Positions 53,217 through 63,464 of a stretch of 64,000 nucleotides of DNA are shown one piece after another. Positions within the stretch are counted from its first letter, which is position 1. Every line of letters starts with the position of its first letter. Source of the stretch: Megalobrama amblycephala (Eukaryota; Chordata; Actinopteri; Cypriniformes; Xenocyprididae); assembly GCF_018812025.1 (NCBI RefSeq), contig NC_063061.1, forward strand, positions 33,310,640 through 33,374,639, in the 5' to 3' direction. Under the pieces are notes generated by a model that saw only the letters and a list, made by a program, of their open reading frames with translations, had not been told where the DNA came from and searched no databases. The position numbers were made by a program, and so were the translations under genes.

Positions 53217-54447
53217 GAAGACTTCGCCAGAACAAGATCCAGCTGCTTTTTCCCACCTATGTGCAACGATGTCTGCTCAGGCCAGCCAGCTCGCCGCCCA
53301 TCAGCACCAGCTTAATCGCCTCACTTCCATCACAGGAGGAACTGGTCAAAGGCTTTACAAGGAATGCAGGTATCCGCACCAGCGGCAACCTTCCCCTCCT
53401 GCCGCGGCCGCCATTAACCACGCAGGCAGGAACGCTGCCGCCTAGCAACCCTCGTCTATCGCTCCCAGAGAAGTTTGATGGTGATCCCGCCAAATGCAAG
53501 GGCTTTATCCTCCAGTGCTCCCTCTTTATTAACCAACAACCAGCCTCGTACCCCACGGAGACCAGTAAGATTGCCTTTGTTTGTTCTCTGTTTACGGGAA
53601 GGGCTTTAGAGTGGATAACAGCTGTATGGGGGGATAATGGATCCACCTTTCCGACATTTGATTACTTCATGCAACAATTTAAAACTGTCTTCGATCACCC
53701 AAGCGATGGGAAGGGTGCGGGTGACCGACTCATGGAACTGGTGCAGGGCAGAAGGACGGCGGCTGAGTATGCTCTGGCATTTCCGCACACTCGCCGCCCA
53801 GACCAATTGGGTGAGTGACACTCTTAAAGTATGTTTTAGACGTGGATTGTCTCATGAATTACAGTCGGAGCTTGGCTTGTCGGGATGAAGGGAAGAGCCT
53901 GGACCAGTATATTGAACTCGTCCATTCCATGGTGGACAACCTTATTCGAACTCGCAAGTCTGGGCCAGAAACGAAGTGTTCGCCCCATTCAGCCGACGGA
54001 GTCAGAAACCCCAGAACCCATGCAGAATCAACGCCTACCACATCTCCGAGGAGGAGAAGAAATCGTCCGACCTGGTTAATCGTCTTATGTCCTGTACTGT
54101 GGCAGTCCCGGTCATGTTCGCAACATCCTGTCCCGTACGAACTCGGCCAGAAAGTCAACGTCCTGGTGAGTGAATCCAATCCCTATTATAACTCAGATAT
54201 GACTGTTTCTGTACCCATAACCCACCTGATTCATGAACACTTGGATGGAATACAATGGCATTTATTGGATTCAGGGGCTGCAGGGAACTTCATCTCCCAA
54301 TCTTTCGCACAGCAATACAGCATTCCTCTAATCGAATGTTATTCTTCCCTCGCAGTGGAAGCCATAGATGGGCGACCCCTGGGCTCCGGACGAGTCAACA
54401 CCATCACCCAACCAGTAACCATGCGAAACAGGCATATTGCACACTGA
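53179..54447 (+). pseudogene. Element 3 gag-protease, frameshifted
   Basis: The frame from ATG 53179 gives the N-terminus ([19 protein letters not shown]) and shifts near 53340 into another frame with the capsid region ([40 protein letters not shown]). Further shifts near 53780 and 53890 follow ([12 protein letters not shown], then KSLDQYIELVHSMVDNLI). The zinc-knuckle region is unreadable in one frame. The protease motif HLLDSGAAGNFIS lies near 54265-54305. At least three indels compared with the intact arrangement of element 2. Confidence 0.85.
53218..53227 (+). other. Self-complementary primer-binding region of element 3
   Basis: AAGACTTCGC, one base after the LTR, is the exact complement of GCGAAGTCTT at 52925-52934, the predicted RNA 5' end. 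No tRNA-type TGG is present. Confidence 0.7.
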
Positions 54448-57400
54448 GCTCATACAATTTCACGTGTTACCCACCTCAACCTCGTCAGTTATACTCGGAT
54501 TACCATGGCTACGCACACACAATCCCGTCGTCTGCTTGGCGAGAAGGGTCAGATATTACAATGGAATGAGAACTGTTTCGTCAAATGTCTGTCTTCTGTC
54601 ACCTTCCCTTCCTCTCAGAACGATCCAAGCCGATGACTTCCTTCACCTGTACCCGAATTCCAGAATCCCCTCTGAATATACAAGATCTATCACTGGCATT
54701 CAGCAAGGTACGTGCCGCGCAGTTACCACCGCATCGCACATATGACTGTGCCATCGATCTTCTCCCAGGGAACGACACCACCCAGGGGCCGCATCTTCCC
54801 GCTCTCCCAACCTGAGTCAGAATCTATGAAGAAGTTACATCGAGGAGGAACTGGCGAAAGGCTTCATCCGCCCATCCACATCACCTGCTTCGGCGGGCTT
54901 CTTCTTCGTGAGTAAAAAAGACGGAGGTCTGCGCCCCTGTATAGATTATCGTGGTCTCAATGATATAACTGTCAAGTTTCGCTACCCTTTGCCCTTGGTT
55001 CCTGCAGCTTTGGAACAGCTCCGAACGGCCAAACTCTTCACCAAGCTCGATCTACGGAGTGCCTATAACCTGATTCGCATCTGGGAAGGAGACGAATGGA
55101 AAACCGCCTTCTCAACGGCCACTGGACACTATGAGTATCTCGTTATGCCCTTCGGGCTTGTCAACAGTCCGTCCGTCTTCCAGTCATTCATAAACGATGT
55201 GTTCAGAGACATGCTTAACCGCTTTGTTATTGTCTACATAGATGACATTCTGATATACTCCGACACTATGGAGGAGCATGTTCAACAGGTCAGACAAGTT
55301 CTCAAGCGCCTGATCCAGTACCAACTCTATGCCAAGGCCGAGAAATGCGAGTTCCACAAGTCCTCCGTCTCTTTCCTGGGGTATGTCATTAGCCCCGAGG
55401 GTGTCGCCATGGACGAGAGAAAGGTTAACACCATCCTAAAGTGGCCACAGCCCCAGACCGTCAAAGAGATGCAACGATTCCTGGGTTTCTCCAATTTCTA
55501 CAGGCGCTTCATCCGCAACTTCAGTTCTATAGCCAACCCACTCACCAGCATGGTCAGAAAAGGTCAGTGCCAACTCAGATGGACTCCCGCGGCTCTTAAT
55601 GCTTTTCAACAACTCAAGGAACGTTTCACCTCTGCACCCATACTGCATCATCCCGACCCATCTCTACCATTTATTGTCGAGGTGGACGCTTCCAACACTG
55701 GTCTCGGCGCCATCCTATCTCAGGGTATCTCATCCTATCTCAAGGTAACCCTCCTAAAATGTTTCCCTGTGCTTTTTATTCCAGAAAACTGAATGCTGCC
55801 GAACGAAATTACGACGTCGGGGATCGGGAATTGCTGGCCATGAAAGCGGCTGTTGAGGAGTGGCGTCACTGGCTGGAGGGAGCCGTGCATCCATTTATCA
55901 TACTAACGGACCATAAGAACCTCGAATACCTCCGTACCGCTAAGAGACTGAACCCCCGCCAGGCCCGATGGTCCCTCTTCTTCTCACGCTTCAACTTTAC
56001 CGTGACCTATCGACCCGGTTCAAGAAACACCAAAGCGGATGCCCTATCACGCCAGTTTGAAGGTGAGCAGGAGCACAAAGACCCAGAAACTATAATACCA
56101 TCTTCTCTTATCATTGCACCCGTACAGTGGGACATTATGACCGAACTGGAACAGGCCAACTCGGAGATCGAGGTCCCTCAAGAATGTCCTCCGGAGAGGA
56201 CCTTTGTACCGCTGGCACTGCGCACTCGGATACTGGAGATGGTTCACAAATCCCCGGCAGTCGGTCACCCAGGCATTGCAGCCACTATCCAGGTCATACA
56301 AAATCGATTCTGGTGGCCTTCCCTCTCGAAGGATACTATACAGTTTGTTAAAGCCTGCGGTCTGTAACAGTCAAAAGCCTTCTCATCAGCTTCCTGCCGG
56401 TCTGCTGCATCCTCTACCAGTGCCCCAACGTCCATGGTCCCACATCGCAGTCGACTTTATAACCGATCTTCCCGTTTCTAACGGCAATACAACCATACTC
56501 ACAGTAGTGGATCGCTTCTCCAAGGCTTGTCGACTGATTCCTTTACCCAAGCTTCCCACCGCCATGCAGACCGCCGAACACCTATGCCAGTGGGTGTTTC
56601 GGATCTACGGTTTACCTGAAGACATTGTGTCTGATCGGGGTTCACAATTTACCTCACGCCTGTGGACCGCCTTCTGCCAAGCATTGAACATCAATGTCAG
56701 TCTCTCATCCGGGTACCATCCACAGTCCAACGGGCAGACCGAACGCCTGAACCAGGAACTCACTCGCTTCCTCAGGTCATACTGCAGCAACAATCAAGAC
56801 GACTGGTCCCGGTACCTCCTATGGGCTGACTACGCCCAGAACTCTCTTCGCAAACCTGCAACCGGACTAACCCCTTTCCAATGTGTCTTGGGCTTTCAAC
56901 CACCCCTGTTTCCCTGGTCTGGTGAGCCCACTAACGTACCAGCTGTCAATGACTGGCTCAACAGTAGCGAAGCCATCTGGGACAGGGCGCACACACACCC
57001 GCAACACGCTGTTCGCCGTCAGAAGGAACAAGCTGACCGCCGCCGACGCCTCGGACCCACCTATCACCCTGGTCAGTGGATATGGCTATCCACCAGAGAC
57101 ATGCGCCTACGACTCCCCTGCAAGAACTTAAGTCCAAGGTACGTTGGTCCATTTCAAATCACACAGCAGATAACACCAGTCTCATTCCGTTTAGCATTAC
57201 CTAACCACTATCGTATTTCTCCCACTTTCCATGTCTCACTGCTCAAACCTGCCGATGGCCCCCGCGAGGAGGGGGAGGAGAGGTCCAGTGACCAGGGCCC
57301 CCCACCCGTCTTGGTCGATGGCGAAGGGATCTATCAGGTCCGTGAATTAATGGATTCCAGACGCCGCGGTCGTATACTCCAGTACCTGGTTGACTGGGAG

Positions 57401-57637
57401 GGGTTTGGTCCGGAAGAACGCTCCTGGGTCGATTCGGATGATATCCTAGACCCCAACCTGGTGGCCGAGTTCCACACTAACCATCCGGATAAGCCAGCCC
57501 CTCGTCCTCGAGGAAGACCGCGGCGTCGCCAGCATCCTCGCGCCAGGAGGCGCTCACAGGGGGGGGGCTCTGTCACGGAGACGAACTCCGTGATTCCCTC
57601 CTCTGGCCATCGGAGGGAACCCTCACCAGAATACTGA
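54448..57637 (+). pseudogene. Element 3 pol: RT, RNase H, integrase, chromodomain, frameshifted
   Basis: RT begins in broken frames (about 54640-54900) and is open from 54908 with [31 protein letters not shown] and YIDD (55235-55246). A short tandem duplication near 55715-55745 (ATCCTATCTCA twice) shifts the frame before RNase H ([30 protein letters not shown]). Another break near 56365, within the integrase zinc finger, precedes the core ([28 protein letters not shown]) and GPF segment (RYVGPFQI). The chromodomain ([26 protein letters not shown]) ends the protein. The last 22 codons lie in the 3' LTR. The integrase-chromodomain frame (56370-57637) is intact. Confidence 0.9.
57556..57570 (+). 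other. Purine tract of element 3
   Basis: An ACAGGGGGGGGGCTC stretch with nine G bases immediately before the 3' LTR, translated as glycines in the pol frame. Confidence 0.75.
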
Positions 57638-58047
57638 CACACACACACACTCACCCACACTACATTTCCCACAAGCCCGTACCTTGGACTGATTGCACCT
57701 GCAGCTGAACCGCGTTATCTGGATTATAAAAGACTGCCATTCTCACCCATCAGACGCGAAGTCTTGTTTTGCCGAGATGAACAATTCCGAGCGTTTATTC
57801 CTGTCTGATTACTTGTTGCTGTTCTGCCTGTTTATCTACTTACGACCCGTTGCTGCCTACCTTTGACCTGTGCCTGTGTTCCTGATTCTGTGAGTGATAT
57901 CTGCCAGCCCTGACTTTCTGCCTGTCTGACCACGATTCTGCCTATCCCTTATATACCAGTTTGCTCCTGTCTGACCCTGCCTGTACCACTACGATTATTG
58001 TAATAAAGCATGCAAATGGATCCCTGTCAGAGTGATGATTCGTTACA
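57571..58047 (+). repeat. 3' LTR of element 3 (477 bp)
   Basis: Same ends and length as the 5' LTR; differences cluster at 57777-57850. The pol stop codon is inside it at 57635-57637. Confidence 0.92.
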
Positions 58048-58052
58048 AGCGT
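58048..58052 (+). repeat. Target-site duplication AGCGT, right copy
   Basis: Matches 52735-52739. Confidence 0.9.
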
Positions 58053-58517
58053 CAAATTGGTAGTTGAATTGTTGTCAATGGAGAGACATAAGATGCTCAG
58101 ATTTTATTTACATTTTTTTCATTTGTGTTCCGAAGATGAACGAAAGTCATACAGATTTGGAACGACAAAGAGTGAGAAGAGGGTGAGTAAATGATGACAG
58201 AATTTTAATTTTTGGTTGAACTAACCCTTTAAGAGTTTATGATTAAATAAACAGAAAATTCACTGCTTGCTTTGGTGGTTAATGCCTCCATTGCACTATG
58301 ACTGTATATGATTAGATTTGATTAGAAATTATTGGTTTGTGTGATTAAATCCTGCCTCTTATTTTCATGGGCATTCACGAATCGTATTGAATTATTGAAT
58401 TAACTCAGAAACTTAGATATCAGCGTGCTTTATGAAATGTCAAAATCAAACTTGAAATGGCCTAAAAAAACATGATGACTGTGGGGTTTTTTTAGTGAGG
58501 AATCAGCTTGGTGAAAT

Positions 58518-58708
58518 TAAAGGTAGGATATAGGCAATTTCGGAGAGGCTAGCAATAGCAAGCTAGCATTGAAAGAAGATCCCACCCTCCCTTCAGAGCA
58601 CGCTCCAAAGCCACACCTCCTTCAAAACACATGAATGGACACAGCCAGAGCAGAGTCTGCAAAGCGTCTTGAGAGATGGATTTAACTTATCTCAAAGCAC
58701 ATAACTTT

Positions 58709-58739
<31 letters not shown>

Positions 58740-59079
58740 ACGTAAATAACTTACAGAGTTCTTGCTTGTACCACCTGACTGCTGCTGAATCATTTCGCCA
58801 TTGATAGTTTTGACATAGAAACACATAAATCCGAGTCTGAGGACTTGAAAAGCTCTGAACGTCACGGGTTGCCATCTTGACAGGGTGTGAACGCAGCATA
58901 AGCTCATTGTTTTAGTTCAGGAGGAACTGTAAAAGGTGTCTGCTGTTCGTTTGTATAGTAGGTATACAGTATACATGTTTTAACATTTAGACTACTTCTG
59001 TTATTGATAGCTATCAGGATGTGAGTTTCAACCAGTATAACAAAAAGTGTTTATTAAAATTGCCTACGCTACTTTTAAA
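58518..59079. mobile_element. MITE with ATTAAAGGTAGGATATAGGC end
   Basis: The left end TTAAAGGTAGGATATAGGC plus AATTT and right end AAATTGCCTACGCTACTTTT plus AAAGG are imperfect inverted repeats. The interior holds a (TAA)n run at 58711-58736 and no transposase. Confidence 0.7.
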
Positions 59080-60375
59080 GGTACTTTGTGTCTGTGACCA
59101 TTGTTTACCGAGCTTGATGACTGATGAAAATAAGTTGACTATTAAAAAGAACAGCTGAACATCAGTTCACAAATAAACTATATTGTTTAACAGGACAATA
59201 AATCGAGAAATGATTCTGAGAAAAATTCCGAATACATCACGATTCTCTCTGGATTCGATTCTGAGCTTAGTTTTTAACAGCAGATGGCGCTGCTTGCTTT
59301 AGAAACAGCCGTACTCTGTGTGCTTCCAATTCCTCACACACACCACTTAAACCAACAATAAAATAATCATTCATAAAGTTAAAAAAGTTTGAAGCAAATT
59401 GCATGAGTATTTGCAGTGGGCTGTTTACATTAATCCTAGCCAAACAAACGCACAAGCACTCTTCTTCATGAGCATTTGAGCATGTGTTAATAAAAAAAAT
59501 AAACCATTTAAAAAACTTTCCTCCTCATTTCAGAAAAAAACACACACCACTGGTTTAAACATACAGACAAAATCCACCACAACACATCCTTAAACAGGTG
59601 TTTTAAGCTAGTTGCCACAACACAGGATATTGAAGTGAAAAGAGAATGGAAACCAATCTTGACCTCATTTCTCTGTAACTTCCCATCTTCACCACCCAGT
59701 GAACCTGATTTCACCAAGTAGAACATGTTCCTGCATCACCCTGGAACATCATTCCAATCATAATAATAATAATAATAAAAAAAAAAAAATCAGATTTAAA
59801 TGATAGGTCTACAGTTAATATCAAATTTAGGCCTACAGCAAGGGTTAGGGTTCTTATTCACCTCTCATTTCAGTCTGATTTCAGGTTAGTTACATATATA
59901 TGAGATGTATCTTAAACTGAAGTCTGGTTCAAATGTTAGTACAGTATTAATATACAGTTAAATCTCTTTTGTTAAGCCCTCTATACCTTATTGAAATAAA
60001 GAAACCTTGACCTATATCAATTTCCTGTTTTTTTTGGAGGTTAGCACTATAGTTTGATGCTGGTCTATAGTTGGTTGATCAGAAAAGCAATGATGTTCAT
60101 TACCCAAAATGTTATGTGTTCAGATCTAAAACATAAATGAATTTGATATTACTGGTTAAGAACTTTGACAGTTTGTGTTTAAAGGACTAGTTCACCCAAA
60201 ATAATCTTAATTTTCTATCCTTTCTGATTAATAATTAACAGATTGGCTTAAGAAGACCTATGTTTACAAATAGAAATAATTATATATTTATTAAACTTCA
60301 CTTTGTCATTAACTGACAGATAAAATAATGCAAGCTTAAATTCCTATTTTATAAAGTATCTACTGTCATTTTCTC
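59080..60375. other. Intergenic region before gene H
   Basis: No gene. (TAA)n followed by an A run at 59762-59789, and a fragment GGACTAGTTCACCCAAAATA near 60184 of the common teleost MITE type. Confidence 0.45.
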
Positions 60376-60403
60376 ATGAAGACCCTCCCCTTTTGATAAA
60401 ATG
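60373..60403 (+). promoter_or_regulatory. Gene H promoter module without TATA box
   Basis: CTCATGAAGACCCTCCCC and TTTTGATAAAATGAGC: relative to the paralogues about 7 bases are gone between GATA and AAATG, deleting the TATAAAA box while the rest is conserved. Confidence 0.7.
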
Positions 60404-60447
60404 AGCTCTGAAACAGACACATTATTTCATTCTCCTCCTGATTAAAG

Positions 60448-61718
60448 ATGGACTTGCAAATCTCAGTTTTTCTCCTCTTCATTCTTTTCACTGCAGGTAC
60501 AAATTGCTTTGTATAATTTTTACTTGGTAAACATACAGATCATTGATTGTCTCTCTTTCTCTCTGACTCTTTTTTATTATTACTAAAGGACACTCTCTCT
60601 ACTGTTACGAGTGCCTGACGGAGAACTGTAAAGAAAGTCTCGTGAAATGTCCCATTAATGCTACTAGGTGTGAGAGTTCAACTGTGGTGACACAAGCTGG
60701 TAAGTCCAATATGATGGATTGTTATTTTGAACAGATGGAGATGCTGCTATAATGGAAATTTAACTTACTAGACCAACTTATTTACCTGGCAAAATGTACG
60801 AATGCAATCACAGAATATTCTATATAGATATCTGAAATTAATTTGTTTTCTCTCAAATTGTAACAGTAAAAAAATGCAAAATTTTTGCAATAAACACTTT
60901 TTTATAACTCTCACTGCTTCTTTCTACTTTCAACTTGTAAGTACCTTTTCAATCTAAATATTGTGCAGCTGATCTGCTCTTTTCTGTATCATTCATGTTT
61001 TTTCAGGGTTCTTTAGTTCCACAGTGAAGGTTAAAGGTTGTGCTGTTGCTTGTCAAAGCGGGTCCATGAACCTTGGTGTGGTAAAGACGTCTACTTCCTG
61101 CTGTGGCTCTTACTTTTGTAATGTCAAAGATGCTCCAGGTATTGTACTTTACTTATCTTCTTTAAAGTGAACACACTTCCATTTAATCAGGAAATAAAAT
61201 GTAGCGTGGGACTTGATTTTTTCATCAAGAATTGTTAAAGTTATATTTGTAGAGGAAATAAAATAAAAGAACACTTCTTTCCTGCTGTAGATCCCAGAGC
61301 TACTATCCCCAATGGAAAGACATGTTACTATTGTGATGAGAAGAGCTGCTCAAACATCATGAGATGTTCAGGGACTGAAGATCGCTGCATTACAGACAGA
61401 GGTGAGAATCTGCAATAGGAAGAAGATTAAAGTCATAATTTGTGCCTCTCCATCATTAATGGGTCTTATTTTTAAACTTTACAGTTCAACTAACTCAGAC
61501 TGACAAAACCTTTGCTTTATTTCCTTTCATCAGGAACTTTTGGAGGCCAGTCAATGATTGTAAAAGGCTGTGTCTCTAAATCCATCTGTGATGCCGCAGC
61601 ATCTGCTAACGCTCAGGGCGTTTCATGTTGTGAGGGGAACCTGTGTAACAGTGATAAGAGCTTCACTCAGAGCTACATCCAGAGCGTCACCCAGAGCTAC
61701 ACCTTTAACGGTGCTTAG
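60448..61718 (+). CDS. Gene H: two-LU-domain Ly6/uPAR-like protein, predicted secreted (195 aa)
   Basis: Exons 60448-60496, 60589-60699, 61007-61138, 61291-61401 and 61534-61718; 588 nt, in frame, GT/AG sites. Signal peptide residues 1-16 (MDLQISVFLLFILFTA). LU1 (17-97) opens YCYECLTENC, has an NAT sequon, and closes SCCGSYFCN. LU2 (98 to about 172) opens TCYYCDEKSC and closes SCCEGNLCN. The C-terminus is the polar SDKSFTQSYIQSVTQSYTFNGA with no hydrophobic segment, unlike A, B, C and F. DNA for the old tail (TTCTCTGCTCTCCTACTTCC) persists after the stop. It is thus likely a soluble form, as PLA2-inhibitor-type two-LU proteins are. It is the most diverged intact copy; exon 2 is 9 nt shorter. 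Confidence 0.9.
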
Positions 61719-62343
61719 AGAGACAGAGCTTGATGTTTAACAGTGTCACCCAGAGCTTCCTGTTCTCTGCTCTCCTACTTCCTGCTGCACCGAATCCAGC
61801 AGCTCTTCTGATTCTACAATGAGACACGCTGTACTGAATATAGAGCTTGTATTTCTTTGTATTATCCTTACCTGAAATTATCACAGATATAAATCCTCTA
61901 TAAAAAAACTGAGTCTGAGATTTCACTGATTACAGAGCTGGTAAAACTATTGGGAAAATCCCACTTTAATCATACATTTTGAGAAATGAACAGATGTAAT
62001 ATTAGTACTTAAGTAGGCTACTATAATGTCTGATTTTTGTTGCTGCTTGTGTCTGTATAATTCTTAAGCATTTATAATGGCTAGAAAATTAGAGACGAAG
62101 GCTGTGAAACTAATGTTTTCCACCAGAGGAAGGCAAAGAAAAAATTAGGCAGCAGAGAAAGCAGGTGCGATTGCCTTGACATGTGAGATGTATGGGTTAT
62201 TTAAACTGCAAAGGTAAAACATAAATTAAAATTATTCTGACAGATGTAAAGATGGAGGTGAAGGTGGCACATTGTTCACTTTGAGTGTAGAGACTACAGT
62301 CATTTTCCTATTGGTACATAATAATTCGATAGGAATACAATTT
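61719..62343. other. Gene H 3' region
   Basis: 61740-61800 is a remnant of the ancestral GPI-tail coding sequence and shared 3' UTR. No clear AATAAA seen. The rest is unassigned. Confidence 0.6.
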
Positions 62344-62886
62344 ACAGTTTTTCTCAATTGTTTACACACAAATATTGGTACTTGAGACACAATGACCACA
62401 ACATGTAACTCATGCACCAACCCCCTGAACCAATTCTGCTAAACTACAAGCACAATTCCTGCTTTACACTCACATTGCAGTTCTAAAACACACTTTTTTC
62501 AAAACACTACACACAATTCTCTGCATTTGGCACAATTTTCAGGCAGAAAAATCTCTTGTTTTCACAAGGAACACACTGCCATTCAAATATGCACACTGAC
62601 TCATCACATGGACAAACACCTGTCACACATTTTTACAATTAGCAAACAGAGCTTTAGCATAAAAGGGCAACAGGTGAGCTCTTCTGTTTTGGAGCAATGG
62701 ATGCCAACAATGGAAACAGAGGCAGAGCAGCATAGTTTTTTTTTTTTTTTACTGTAACTGTATACAGTAAATTCTTCTGTTGTTTTGTACTGTATTTGCA
62801 ACTTTGCGTTGGTTGGGATGTGCACTGTACATTGTTTTTGTGTATTTCTGTGTTCTGACTATATATACATACATACATACATATAC

Positions 62887-62917
<31 letters not shown>

Positions 62918-63006
62918 TGTATACTGTATATATATATATATATATGTATATGTATGTATACTGTATATATATATATATATGTATGTATATGTATGTATAC
63001 TGTATG

Positions 63007-63041
<35 letters not shown>

Positions 63042-63042
63042 A

Positions 63043-63084
<42 letters not shown>

Positions 63085-63460
63085 ATATATATACTACAAA
63101 TATTTTACAACACACTTATGTATGTACTGTCTGTAGTAAGTGTAACTCTGAACCAAATAAAGACCAAAGTCATTATGATGAATGGAGAAGTGTTTTCCAA
63201 TCATCATAGTGTTTTACATAGAGCACATCAGTGTTCAACTGGTTCTTATAAATGTCTATTCATATGATGGTTTGTGTGTGTCATTTGAAAACAAAATACC
63301 ATTTTGAGAAGAAAGAACATTGTTTTGACTGTAAAGTTTCATTTGCAGGAGAATTGAGGGGTTTTGCCCATTGTGTGTGAGTTGTTTGATTTGTGTGTAG
63401 AGTTCTGAGAGTATGAGGCATGCTTTAAAAAAATGTGTGTAAACAATCAAGAAAAACTGT
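62344..63460. mobile_element. DNA transposon remnant with ACAGTTTTTCTCAATTG ends
   Basis: ACAGTTTTTCTCAATTG plus TTTACACAC at the left and GTGTGTAAACAATC plus AAGAAAAACTGT at the right form TIRs. An open start near 62697 (ATGGATGCCAACAATGG, then a purine-rich stretch) resembles a transposase N-terminus that is cut after about 12 codons. The centre is a microsatellite. The left end is like that of the foldback at 5840. Confidence 0.75.
62861..63093. repeat. (TA)n/(TATG)n/(CATA)n compound microsatellite
   Basis: Runs of TA broken by GTATGTATACTG; gives long but meaningless open frames in several phases. Confidence 0.95.
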
Positions 63461-63464
63461 AAAA

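Larger units (their letters stand above)
52740..58047 (+). mobile_element. Ty3/gypsy chromovirus (element 3), recent full-length insertion
   Basis: Both LTRs are exactly 477 bp (52740-53216 and 57571-58047) and differ at about 7 positions by eye, roughly 98.5 percent identical; target duplication AGCGT. Order: 5' LTR, primer region, gag, protease, RT, RNase H, integrase, chromodomain, G-rich purine tract, 3' LTR. Despite the young LTRs, gag, the RT start, the RT/RNase H junction and integrase each carry frameshifts, so the copy is defective. Related to but distinct from element 2. Confidence 0.93.
52569..58232. mobile_element. MITE with TTAAAGGGTTAGTTCAACC ends, host of element 3
   Basis: The left end TTAAAGGGTTAGTTCAACC and right end GGTTGAACTAACCCTTTAA are perfect inverted repeats, followed by AAAAATGAAAATTCTG and its near-complement. 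Without the retrotransposon and its duplication the MITE is about 350 bp. Confidence 0.85.

Noticed and set aside
4364..61718. Reading the LU proteins as venom-type three-finger toxins
   Set aside because: The fold is shared, but each gene has two LU domains and most have a GPI-type tail, as in cell-surface uPAR/Ly6 proteins. Nothing indicates a toxin.
62654..63267. Open frames of up to 160 codons rich in Tyr, Ile and Cys
   Set aside because: They arise from the TA/TATG microsatellite and are open in several phases and on both strands.
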